From the NCBI RefSeq assembly GCF_016858125.1, contig NZ_CP064781.1, forward strand, positions 2,861,501 to 2,925,500: 64,000 nt of DNA, written 5' to 3'. Position 1 is the stretch's first letter. Every line of letters begins with the position of its first letter. Made by a program: the position numbers and the translations under genes. Below are positions 19,024 to 26,145 of this stretch, piece by piece. Under the pieces are notes generated by a model. That model did not search any database. It was not told the origin of the DNA and worked only from the letters and a program-made list of their open reading frames with translations. Source of the stretch: Azospira restricta. Lineage in GTDB: Bacteria; Pseudomonadota; Gammaproteobacteria; Burkholderiales; Rhodocyclaceae.

Positions 19024-20448
19024 TCAGCCCTTCATCACCTTCACCGTCTGCAGCGAGGTGTATTCGGCCAGCCCGTGGCGGCCGAACTCGACGCCGATGC
19101 CCGACTGCTTGACGCCGCCGAAGGGCGCGTCCGGCTGCACGGCGCCGTGCTCGTTCACCCACGCCGTGCCGCATTCGAGGCGCTGCGCGAGTTCCGCCGC
19201 GCGCGCCGGGTCGGCGCCCCAGACCGAGCCGCCGAGGCCGGCCTCGCTGGCGTTGGCGCGGGCGATCGCGTCGTCCACGTCGCGGTAGCGGAGCACCGGC
19301 ACCAGCGGGCCGAACTGCTCCTTGGCGACGACGCGCATGCCGTCGTCGGCGTCGGCGATCACCGTCGGCGCGTAGAAGTAGCCAGGCCGCTCGAGCCGGT
19401 GGCCGCCGCAGAGGAAGCGTGCGCCGCGGCGGCGGGCGTCGTCGGCGAGTTCCTCGACGACCGCCAGCTGCTCGCGGTTCTGCAGCGGGCCGAGCTGCGT
19501 CTCCGGCGCCAGCCCGTCGCCGACGACGGTCGCCGCGGCGAGCCGCGCCAGCTCGGCGCAGAGTTCGTCGTAGAGGCTGTCATGCACGTAGAGGCGCTTC
19601 AGGCAGGCGCAGGTCTGGCCGTTGTTGTGCAGCGTCGCGGCGAGCAGCTTCGACGCGATCGCCTTGACGTCGACGTCGGGCAGCACGATGCCGGCGTCGT
19701 TGCCGCCGAGCTCCAGCGTCAGCCGCTTGAGGTTGCCGGCGGCGGCCTGCATGATCTTGCGCCCGGTCGCCGTCGAGCCGGTGAACACGATCTTGGCGAC
19801 GCCCGGGTGCTGCGCCAGCGCGGCGCCGGCCTCGCCGTCGCCGGTGACGGCGTTCAGGACGCCCGGCGGCAGCAGTTCGTTGGCCAGCTCGACGAAGCGC
19901 AGCGTCGCCAGCGGCGTGTATTCGGAGGGCTTGATCACCACCGTGTTGCCGGCGCGCAGCGCCGGGATGACGTGCCAGATGGCGATCAACAGCGGCCAGT
20001 TCCACGGGGTGATCGAGGCGACGACACCGAGCGGCTTGCGGTGCACCTCGACGCGCGCCTCGGCGTTGTCCTGGATCACCTCGACCGGCAGGTCGAGGTC
20101 GGCGGTGACGTGCGTCCACGCGATGGCGCCGCCCACCTCCATGCCGGCGCCGATGCCGGCGAGGCCGTTGAGCGGCTTGCCACTCTCCTGCGTCACCAGT
20201 TGCATCAGCTCGGGCAGATGCGCTTGCAGCGCGTCGCCGAGCGCGTGCAGCAGGCGCTGGCGCTCGCCGTCCGGCGTCTTGCTCCAGGCCGGGAAGGCGG
20301 CCTGCGCCGCCGCCACCGCCAGGTCCACCTGCGCCGGCGTCGCCTGCGGCACCGCGGCGAAGACCTCGCCGTCGGCCGGATTGATGACGCCCAGCGTGCG
20401 TTCGCCGGCAACCGCCCGGCCGTCGATGATCATCGGTGTCGTTTGCAT
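19024..20448 (-). CDS. NAD(P)-dependent aldehyde dehydrogenase
   Basis: A 474-residue cytoplasmic aldehyde dehydrogenase. It has the cofactor-site segment TPWNWPLL with KPSEYTPL, the FTGSTATGRKIM turn, the general-base glutamate in LTLELGGNDAG and the nucleophilic cysteine in NNGQTCACLKRLYV. GGAGGG lies seven bases before the ATG at 20448. The gene starts 28 bases after the phenylpyruvate/indolepyruvate decarboxylase stop, so phenylacetaldehyde or indoleacetaldehyde is the likely substrate, giving phenylacetate or indoleacetate. That substrate is inferred from context; the family itself is very broad. Confidence 0.92.
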   Translation of the reverse strand: MQTTPMIIDGRAVAGERTLGVINPADGEVFAAVPQATPAQVDLAVAAAQAAFPAWSKTPDGERQRLLHALGDALQAHLPELMQLVTQESGKPLNGLAGIGAGMEVGGAIAWTHVTADLDLPVEVIQDNAEARVEVHRKPLGVVASITPWNWPLLIAIWHVIPALRAGNTVVIKPSEYTPLATLRFVELANELLPPGVLNAVTGDGEAGAALAQHPGVAKIVFTGSTATGRKIMQAAAGNLKRLTLELGGNDAGIVLPDVDVKAIASKLLAATLHNNGQTCACLKRLYVHDSLYDELCAELARLAAATVVGDGLAPETQLGPLQNREQLAVVEELADDARRRGARFLCGGHRLERPGYFYAPTVIADADDGMRVVAKEQFGPLVPVLRYRDVDDAIARANASEAGLGGSVWGADPARAAELAQRLECGTAWVNEHGAVQPDAPFGGVKQSGIGVEFGRHGLAEYTSLQTVKVMKG

Positions 20449-20476
20449 CGTCTTCCCTCCGTTCGTCCGCGTTGCC

Positions 20477-22105
20477 TTAGCCCTGCTTCGGCGCGTTCAG
20501 CCGCTTCACCCCGGCGACGAAGCGCTGCAGCGTCTGCGACAGCACGCCGCGCGGGATCATGATCTCGACCAGCTGGAAGCGGCCGCGCGTCGCCGCCGCC
20601 TGCGCCAGCGCCGCCTGCAGTTCGCGGCGCGTATGCACGCGCACCCCGTCGCCGCCGAGGCCGGCCGCCATCGACGCGAAACCCCAGTCGTCGAGGTTGT
20701 TGAACGCCGACTCCGGCTGGAAGGTGCGCAGCATCTCCCAGCTGGCGTTGTTGAACAGCAGCACGATCGGGTCCCAGCCGTAGCGGCGGCAGTTGCCGAG
20801 CTCCCAGCCGGTCATCTGGAAGGCGCCGTCGCCGACCAGAATCAGCGGCCGCTGCCCGGTCGCCGCCTGCAGGCCGAGGCCGGCGGGAACGCCGTAGCCC
20901 ATCGTCGCGTAGTAGCCGGGCGCGACCAGCGCGGTGTGCTCGATGTCCATCGCGGTGAACAGGCAGTCGCCCATGTCGGACGCGATCGGCAGCTTGCCGT
21001 GTGCGGCCATCAGGTCGTTCACCGCGGTCGCGATGTCGTTCGGCGCGATCGGCGCGTCGTCGGCGACGAGCCCGCGCGGATAGTGCGGCGGCGCGAACGC
21101 CAGCCGCCGCGCCGGTTCGCCGGTGCGTTCGAGCAGCGCATCGACCAGCGCCGCCAGCGGAATCTCGGGATAGACGTGGTAGCCCAGGCGCACCGAGCCG
21201 TCGCAGGCGACGATGGTCTTGCGCAAGTCGATCTTCTTCGCGGAGACGGCGAAGTTGGTGTCGGAGAGGATCACGCCGAGCAGGAACAGGCCGTCCGAGT
21301 TCTCGACCAGCTGCGTCACCTCGGGCAGCCCGGCCATCCCCATGTAGGTACCGACCAGCGCCGCATCGGAATCGGCCAACAGGCCGCGGCCCATGAAGCA
21401 GGTGGCGACCGGCAGCGCGAGGCGGCGCGCGAGCTCGGCGACCTTCGCCTCCAGTCCGTAGCGGCGCACTTCCACATCGACCATCAGCACCGGCCGCTCG
21501 GCCGCGGCGAGGCGCTTCAGCACCTCGTCGGCGCAGGCGGCGAGCGCCTCGGCGTCGACCTCCGGCGCCGGCAGCGGCGGCACCTCGGCGCAGGGGACGG
21601 CGACCATGTCGCGCGGCAGCTCGATATACACCGGCCGCGAGTGCTTCAGGCAGTTGCCGAGCACGCGCGCGATGTCGGCCGGCGCGCGCGCCGCGTCGTC
21701 CAGCCGCACGCGGTCGCAGGTGATCTCCTCGAAGATGCGGAACTGCGAATCGAGCGTCTTCGCCTGGTGGTGCAGCAACAGGCCGGAACGCGACTCGCCC
21801 TTGCCCGGACCGCCGGAGAGCACCACCAGCGGCACCTTCTCGGCATAGGCAGCGGCGACCGAATTGATCATGTTCAGCGCGCCGGCGCCGTAGGTCACCG
21901 CGGCGACGGCGAGCGCACCCTCGATGCGCGCCGCGGCGTCGGCGGCGAAGCCGACGCCGGGCTCGTGCGACAGCGTAAACAGCGGCAGGATGCGCGACTC
22001 CTCGATGATGCGGAAGAAGGGCAGCGCGAAGTCGCCGGGGATGCCGAAAATCTGGCGGGCGCCGTTGGCCTTGAAGGCGTGCAGCAGGGATTCGGTGAGG
22101 TTCAT
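20477..22105 (-). CDS. ipdC: Phenylpyruvate/indolepyruvate decarboxylase
   Basis: A ThDP-dependent 2-keto-acid decarboxylase of 542 residues, closely resembling in pattern the Azospirillum brasilense IpdC/phenylpyruvate decarboxylase. It has FGIPGDFALPFFRIIEE, the ThDP-activating glutamate in LSHEPGVGFAADAAAR, the HH pair in LLLHHQAKTLD and the ThDP/Mg motif from GDGAFQMTG to LLFNN. It should turn phenylpyruvate or indole-3-pyruvate into the aldehyde, the Ehrlich step of phenylalanine/tryptophan breakdown and of auxin synthesis. The open frame continues 11 codons upstream, but ATG at 22105 gives the family start MNLTESLLHAF. It diverges from an Lrp regulator. Confidence 0.9.
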   Translation of the reverse strand: MNLTESLLHAFKANGARQIFGIPGDFALPFFRIIEESRILPLFTLSHEPGVGFAADAAARIEGALAVAAVTYGAGALNMINSVAAAYAEKVPLVVLSGGPGKGESRSGLLLHHQAKTLDSQFRIFEEITCDRVRLDDAARAPADIARVLGNCLKHSRPVYIELPRDMVAVPCAEVPPLPAPEVDAEALAACADEVLKRLAAAERPVLMVDVEVRRYGLEAKVAELARRLALPVATCFMGRGLLADSDAALVGTYMGMAGLPEVTQLVENSDGLFLLGVILSDTNFAVSAKKIDLRKTIVACDGSVRLGYHVYPEIPLAALVDALLERTGEPARRLAFAPPHYPRGLVADDAPIAPNDIATAVNDLMAAHGKLPIASDMGDCLFTAMDIEHTALVAPGYYATMGYGVPAGLGLQAATGQRPLILVGDGAFQMTGWELGNCRRYGWDPIVLLFNNASWEMLRTFQPESAFNNLDDWGFASMAAGLGGDGVRVHTRRELQAALAQAAATRGRFQLVEIMIPRGVLSQTLQRFVAGVKRLNAPKQG

Positions 22106-22156
22106 CGGGTCGCTTTCGTGGCGAGGGGAACAGCCCACATTATTCCGACAAGCAGA

Positions 22157-22211
22157 CGAACGATGTGTTCGAAATGGCGCAGCAATCGGCTACGATACGC
22201 ACGTTTCGTGC
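22157..22211. promoter_or_regulatory. Candidate operators between ipdC and lrp-type gene
   Basis: Two short perfect dyads lie in the 122-base divergent gap. CGAAC and GTTCG with a five-base spacer occupy 22157-22171, and GCACG and CGTGC around TTT occupy 22199-22211. They are 40 bases apart, about four helical turns, which suits cooperative binding by an Lrp octamer. No strong -35/-10 pair was recognised. Confidence 0.4.
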
Positions 22212-22227
22212 ATACATAGGAAAAACA

Positions 22228-22746
22228 ATGAGCGAACTCAGCATAGACCGCTACGATCTGCAGCTGCTCGCCGCATTGCAGCGCAACGGCCACACCACCA
22301 ACGCCGAACTCGGCGAGCAGGCCAGCCTGTCGGCCTCGCAGATCAGCCGGCGCATCCAGCGGCTGGAGGACGCCCAGGTGATCACCGGCTACGCCGCGCT
22401 GCTCGACCCGCACGCGCTCGGCCTCGGCGTCACCGCCTACGCGCAGATCGTCCTCGAGCGCCACGACAAGACCCGCCCGGCCGAGTTCGAACGCGCGGTG
22501 ACGGCGATGCCGGAAGTGCTCGAATGCTTCGCCGTCACCGGCGAGGCCGATTACCTGCTGCGCATCGTCGCCCCCGACCTCGCCGCCTTCTCCGAGCTGA
22601 TGATGAAGCGCCTGCTGAACCTGCCCGGCGTCGCGCAGGTGAAGACCAACATCGCGCTGTCGAAGGTCAAGGAGACGCACGTGCTGCCGCTCGACCACGT
22701 GGCGCAGCCGCGGCCGCAGAAACGGCGCGTCAAGTACGCCGGCTGA
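22228..22746 (+). CDS. Lrp/AsnC family transcriptional regulator
   Basis: A 172-residue Lrp-type regulator. The N-terminal helix-turn-helix (LLAALQRNGHTTNAELGEQA with LSASQISRRIQRLEDAQVI) is followed by the RAM ligand-binding domain (about 75-155), containing VLECFAVTGEADYLLRIVAP. It is transcribed divergently from ipdC, and Lrp-type proteins commonly control adjacent amino-acid genes, so an aromatic amino acid or keto acid is the likely ligand. In Azospirillum and Enterobacter, ipdC is controlled by amino-acid-responsive regulators. ATG at 22228 is used because the upstream part of the open frame overlaps the intergenic dyads. Confidence 0.92.
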   Translation: MSELSIDRYDLQLLAALQRNGHTTNAELGEQASLSASQISRRIQRLEDAQVITGYAALLDPHALGLGVTAYAQIVLERHDKTRPAEFERAVTAMPEVLECFAVTGEADYLLRIVAPDLAAFSELMMKRLLNLPGVAQVKTNIALSKVKETHVLPLDHVAQPRPQKRRVKYAG

Positions 22747-22861
22747 GCGTCTGCCGGCGCCGGCGCGCCCGGCCGCCCCACGGTTGCGTGCGGCGCCCGG
22801 CCGCAGATGAGACAATCCCGGCCGACATTGCAGATCTTGAATCGATGCGGGGAGGCTGGCT

Positions 22862-23476
22862 GTGGAAGCAGTGGCGGTAATCGACTTTGAAACGACCGGC
22901 TTGTCCCCGGCACAGGGCGACCGCGCGACGGAAATCGCCGCGCTGATCGTGCACGACGGCAAGGTGGTGGACCGCTATCAGAGCCTGATGAACGCAGGCG
23001 TGCGCATCCCCCCGTACATCCAGGCGCTGACCGGAATTTCCGATGCGATGGTCCGCGCGGCGCCGCCGGCGGCCGAGGTCATGCGCGAAGTCGCCGACTT
23101 CGTCGGCGACCGCCCGCTGGTCGCCCACAACGCGGCGTTCGACTGCAAATTCTGGGATGCCGAACTGGCCCGCATCGAGCGCCGCCGGCGCCAGGAGTTC
23201 GCCTGCTCGCTGCTGCTGTCGCGCCGGATCCTGCCGCAGGCGCCCAGCCACAAGCTCGGCGCCCTCGTCGAGTTCGCCGGGCTGCCGCTAGCGGGACGCT
23301 CTCACCGCGCGCTGGCCGACGCCGAAATGGCCGCCAGCCTGCTGCGTCATCTGGAAGACGAACTGCGCCGCCGCTACCAGGTGCGCGAGGTGTCGCACGA
23401 ACTGCTGCGCAGGATTCAGGGCACCCCCAAGGCCAAGCTGGCGCAGTGCCTCGCAGGCCACCGGCAAGCGCGCTAG
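22862..23476 (+). CDS. DnaQ-like 3'-5' exonuclease
   Basis: A 204-residue DEDDh exonuclease related to the DNA polymerase III epsilon subunit. ExoI is VIDFETTGLSP, ExoII lies around LVAHNAAFDCKFWD, and ExoIII is SHRALADAEMAASL. The start is GTG at 22862, with GGAGG six bases upstream. It lacks a clear polymerase-binding tail, and a second, more typical dnaQ is present at 55010-55723, so this is probably an accessory nuclease rather than the replicative proofreader. Confidence 0.9.
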   Translation: MEAVAVIDFETTGLSPAQGDRATEIAALIVHDGKVVDRYQSLMNAGVRIPPYIQALTGISDAMVRAAPPAAEVMREVADFVGDRPLVAHNAAFDCKFWDAELARIERRRRQEFACSLLLSRRILPQAPSHKLGALVEFAGLPLAGRSHRALADAEMAASLLRHLEDELRRRYQVREVSHELLRRIQGTPKAKLAQCLAGHRQAR

Positions 23477-23600
23477 CCGCCCGCTTCCGGCCCTCTGGTT
23501 GCTCGATGGCTCGGAGAAACGCCGTTCGACAAGGATTTCGCCTGCGGAAGGAGGCAAGAAACCGGCACCGCGACCTGCGCAGCGATGCCGCCTCAGGACC

Positions 23601-24767
23601 TCATTCCGCAAGCTTGCGCATCTCGCTGATCAGATCCGACTTGCCCTCGAAGCCGATGCCAGGCAACTCCGGCAGGGTGACGTAGCCGTTATCGACCTTC
23701 ACGCCGTCCGGGAATCCGCCGTAGGGCTGGAACAGATCCGGATACGACTCGTTGCCGCCGAGACCGAGGCCGGCGGCGATGTTGAGGGACATCTGGTGGC
23801 CGCCGTGGGGGATGCAGCGGCTGGCGGACCAGCCGTGCTGCTTGAGCATGTCGAGCGTGCGCAGATATTCCACCAGGCCGTAGCTCAGGGCGCAGTCGAA
23901 TTGCAGCCAGTCGCGGTCCGGACGCATGCCGCTGTAGCGGATCAGGTTGCGGGCGTCCTGCATCGAGAACAGGTCTTCGCCGGTCGCCATCGGCTTGTCG
24001 TAGTAGTTGCGCAGCGTGGCCTGCAGCTCGAAATCCAGCGGGTCGCCCGGCTCCTCGTACCAGAACAGATCGTACCGGGAGAGCGCCTTGGCGTATTTGA
24101 TCGCGGTGTCGAGATCGAAGCGCCCGTTGGCATCGACGGCAAGCTTCTGGCCGTCCTGCAGCACGCTCAGGATCGAGTCGATGCGACGCAGGTCCTCGTC
24201 CAGCGACGCGCCGCCGATCTTCTTCTTGACCACCGTGTAGCCGCGATCGAGGTAGCTGCGCATCTCGTCCTTGAGCTTTCCGTGATCCTGGCCGGGGTAG
24301 TAGTAGCCGCCGGCGGCATACACGAAGATCTTGCGATCGACCTGGCCGCTGCCGTAACGATCGGCCAGCAACTGGAAGAGCGGCTTGCCCTCGATCTTGG
24401 CCACCGCGTCCCAGACCGCCATGTCGATCGTACCGATGGCTACCGAACGCTCACCGTGGCCGCCCGGTTTTTCGTTGCTGAACATGCAGTTCCAGATCTT
24501 GTGCGGATCGAGGTTCTTTCCCGTCGAATCGACAAGGCTCTCGGGGTCCGCTTCCAGGATGCGAGGAATGAAGCGCTCGCGCATCAGGGTCCCCTGGCCG
24601 TAGCGGCCGTTGGAGTTGAAGCCGTAGCCGATGACCGGCTTGCCGTCCCGGATCACGTCGGTCACGACGGCGACGAGGCTCAGCGTCATCCTGCTGAAAT
24701 CGATGTAGGCATTGCGGATGGGCGAGCTGATCGGAACGGTCTTCTCGCGGATTTCCACTATTCGCAT
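23601..24767 (-). CDS. tarD: D(-)-tartrate dehydratase, enolase superfamily
   Basis: A 388-residue enolase-superfamily enzyme matching the Bradyrhizobium D-tartrate dehydratase pattern along its length (SSPIRNAYIDF, GYGFNSNGRYGQG, NEKPGGHGERSVA). It should dehydrate D-tartrate to oxaloacetate. Visible active-site elements are the general-base lysine in VKKKIGGA, the metal ligands in LAVDANGRF, WYEEPGDPLD and ATGEDLF, and the histidine in CIPHGGHQM. The start is ATG at 24767, set by AAGGAG at 24774-24779; a TTG further upstream would swallow that site. It diverges from a LysR gene. Its codons appear less GC-biased than those of neighbours, suggesting acquisition. Confidence 0.93.
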   Translation of the reverse strand: MRIVEIREKTVPISSPIRNAYIDFSRMTLSLVAVVTDVIRDGKPVIGYGFNSNGRYGQGTLMRERFIPRILEADPESLVDSTGKNLDPHKIWNCMFSNEKPGGHGERSVAIGTIDMAVWDAVAKIEGKPLFQLLADRYGSGQVDRKIFVYAAGGYYYPGQDHGKLKDEMRSYLDRGYTVVKKKIGGASLDEDLRRIDSILSVLQDGQKLAVDANGRFDLDTAIKYAKALSRYDLFWYEEPGDPLDFELQATLRNYYDKPMATGEDLFSMQDARNLIRYSGMRPDRDWLQFDCALSYGLVEYLRTLDMLKQHGWSASRCIPHGGHQMSLNIAAGLGLGGNESYPDLFQPYGGFPDGVKVDNGYVTLPELPGIGFEGKSDLISEMRKLAE

Positions 24768-24773
24768 TGGCGT

Positions 24774-24779
24774 CTCCTT
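24774..24779 (-). promoter_or_regulatory. Ribosome-binding site that decides the tartrate dehydratase start
   Basis: AAGGAG on the minus strand lies six bases before the ATG at 24767. The alternative TTG start at 24782 would place this Shine-Dalgarno inside the coding region, so it is rejected. Confidence 0.85.
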
Positions 24780-24789
24780 CAAGGTTCGA

Positions 24790-24806
24790 AGCTGACACGT
24801 TCAGCT
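24790..24806. promoter_or_regulatory. Candidate LysR-type operator
   Basis: A perfect dyad AGCTGA-CACGT-TCAGCT sits between the divergent tartrate dehydratase and LysR genes, 23 bases from the dehydratase start. LysR proteins usually bind such interrupted dyads in the divergent gap. Its closeness to the dehydratase start codon would suit repression more than activation. Confidence 0.4.
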
Positions 24807-24878
24807 CCGGTGGCGCTAGAATAGTTTTAAGCACAATCCACGTGTTTCACCAAAAACTGATTTCATTATTAAACATTG

Positions 24879-25799
24879 ATGAAGACTGCGAGCTTCTCGG
24901 AACTGGAGTTCTTCGTCCTCCTCAACAGGCTGGGCAGCCTGTCGGCGGCGGCACGTGCACTCGACATCACGCCGCCGGCGGCGACGATGCGCCTCGCGTC
25001 GATGGAAAAGCGCATCGGTGCGCGACTGTTGAACCGCAGTACCCGCAGGATCAGCCTGACGCCGGAGGGGGAAATCTATCTTCAGCATGCAGCCCGCCTG
25101 ATCGACGAGTTGCGCGAGCTGGATGAGGTCGTCTCCGGAAACCGCCGCGCTCCCCGGGGCCGACTGCGCGTCAACGCGCCGCTCGGCTTCGGCCGCACCG
25201 TCATCGCGCCGCTGGTATCGACCTTTACTGCGCGGCATCCCGACGTCGAGGTTCAGCTGGAAGTCACCGACCGCCCGATCGACCTGATCGACAAAGGCTT
25301 CGATCTGTCGATCCGCTTTGGCGAACTGCCCGACAACCGCATCAATGCCCGGCGGATCATGTCCAATCGGCGCTTCCTCTGCGCTTCCCCCGCTTACCTG
25401 GCCAAGCACGGCACGCCCAAGTCCCTCGCCGATCTGGCGAAGCACCGATGCATCGTCCATCGGCAGAACGACGATGCGTACGGCGTCTGGAGATTCCTGA
25501 TCGACGGACGAACCGAGATCGTCAAGGTCCACGGCGTACTGTCCAGCAACGACGGAGACATCGTTCAGGGGTGGGCGCTGGACGGTCAGGGCATCGTCAT
25601 CCGCTCGGAATGGGATGTGACCAGGTACCTTGAAAGCGGTCGGCTACGGCGCATCCTGCCGGAGTTCACGCTCCCCAGTGCCGATCTGTACGCCTACTAC
25701 CCGAGCAAGCAGAACCTGCCGGCCAGGCTAAGGGCCTTCATCGACTTTCTGGTCGACGAACTGGCCGACGAAGCGTCACAGACTGACCTGAGCACCTGA
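24879..25799 (+). CDS. LysR family regulator of the tartrate gene
   Basis: A 306-residue LysR-type regulator with winged helix (ELEFFVLLNRLGSLSAAARA, PPAATMRLASMEKRIGARLL) and a co-inducer domain of the CrgA/DmlR branch (RGRLRVNAPLGFGRTVIAPL, VTDRPIDLIDKGFDLSIRFG). It is divergent from the D-tartrate dehydratase gene, with the intergenic dyad between them, and most likely activates or represses that gene in response to tartrate; this is inferred from position. ATG at 24879 is preferred over the TTG at 24876. The promoter region is markedly AT-rich for this genome. Confidence 0.9.
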   Translation: MKTASFSELEFFVLLNRLGSLSAAARALDITPPAATMRLASMEKRIGARLLNRSTRRISLTPEGEIYLQHAARLIDELRELDEVVSGNRRAPRGRLRVNAPLGFGRTVIAPLVSTFTARHPDVEVQLEVTDRPIDLIDKGFDLSIRFGELPDNRINARRIMSNRRFLCASPAYLAKHGTPKSLADLAKHRCIVHRQNDDAYGVWRFLIDGRTEIVKVHGVLSSNDGDIVQGWALDGQGIVIRSEWDVTRYLESGRLRRILPEFTLPSADLYAYYPSKQNLPARLRAFIDFLVDELADEASQTDLST

Positions 25800-25830
25800 T
25801 CTGCAGGCATTCTTCCCATCTCGCCGGCGA

Positions 25831-26145
25831 ATGTCCCGTGCGCCTGCCGCCTGGCGGCGATGACGCGATCCCCGGAAGCGCAATCCCCTGCACGGCCTGA
25901 CGCTGGCACGGCTGCTGAACGAGTTGGTCGCCTTCTACGGCGGGCAGATGCTGGCGAAGCAGAGCGACATCCGCGGCTTCACCCACGCCCCGAGCATCGC
26001 ATCCAGCCTGAAGTTTCTCCGCCGCACGCCGTGGGTGCGCGAGCGCATCGGGTCGCTCGACCTCGACATGCCGCGCCGGGCAAGGGCGGCTGACGGCGGG
26101 CATACGGGATCTGGCCGGGCCGGCCGACGCCTGCGCGCCGGCTAG
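25831..26145 (+). pseudogene. VF530-family (DUF2132) small DNA-binding protein gene, disrupted near the 5' end
   Basis: From 25864 the frame reads NPLHGLTLARLLNELVAFYG and later SLKFLRRTPWVRERI, a near-complete match to the conserved VF530/DUF2132 fold, a small protein of about 70-80 residues proposed to bind DNA. There is no usable start before the conserved NPLHG. An ATG in the same frame at 25831 is separated from the domain by an in-frame TGA at 25861-25863. Another ATG at 25860 would need a one-base shift to enter the domain. The 3' end runs to TAG at 26143, overlapping the stop of the convergent kinase gene. It is either a recent pseudogene or a sequencing error. Calling the family is firmer than calling the cause. 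Confidence 0.65.

Noticed and set aside
25861-25863. Selenocysteine at the TGA in the VF530-like gene
   Set aside because: The codon lies in a non-conserved leader and no SECIS-like structure follows; VF530 proteins do not use selenocysteine.
25860-26093. A 77-codon ORF starting at ATG 25860
   Set aside because: Its product has no resemblance to VF530; the conserved domain lies in the neighbouring frame.
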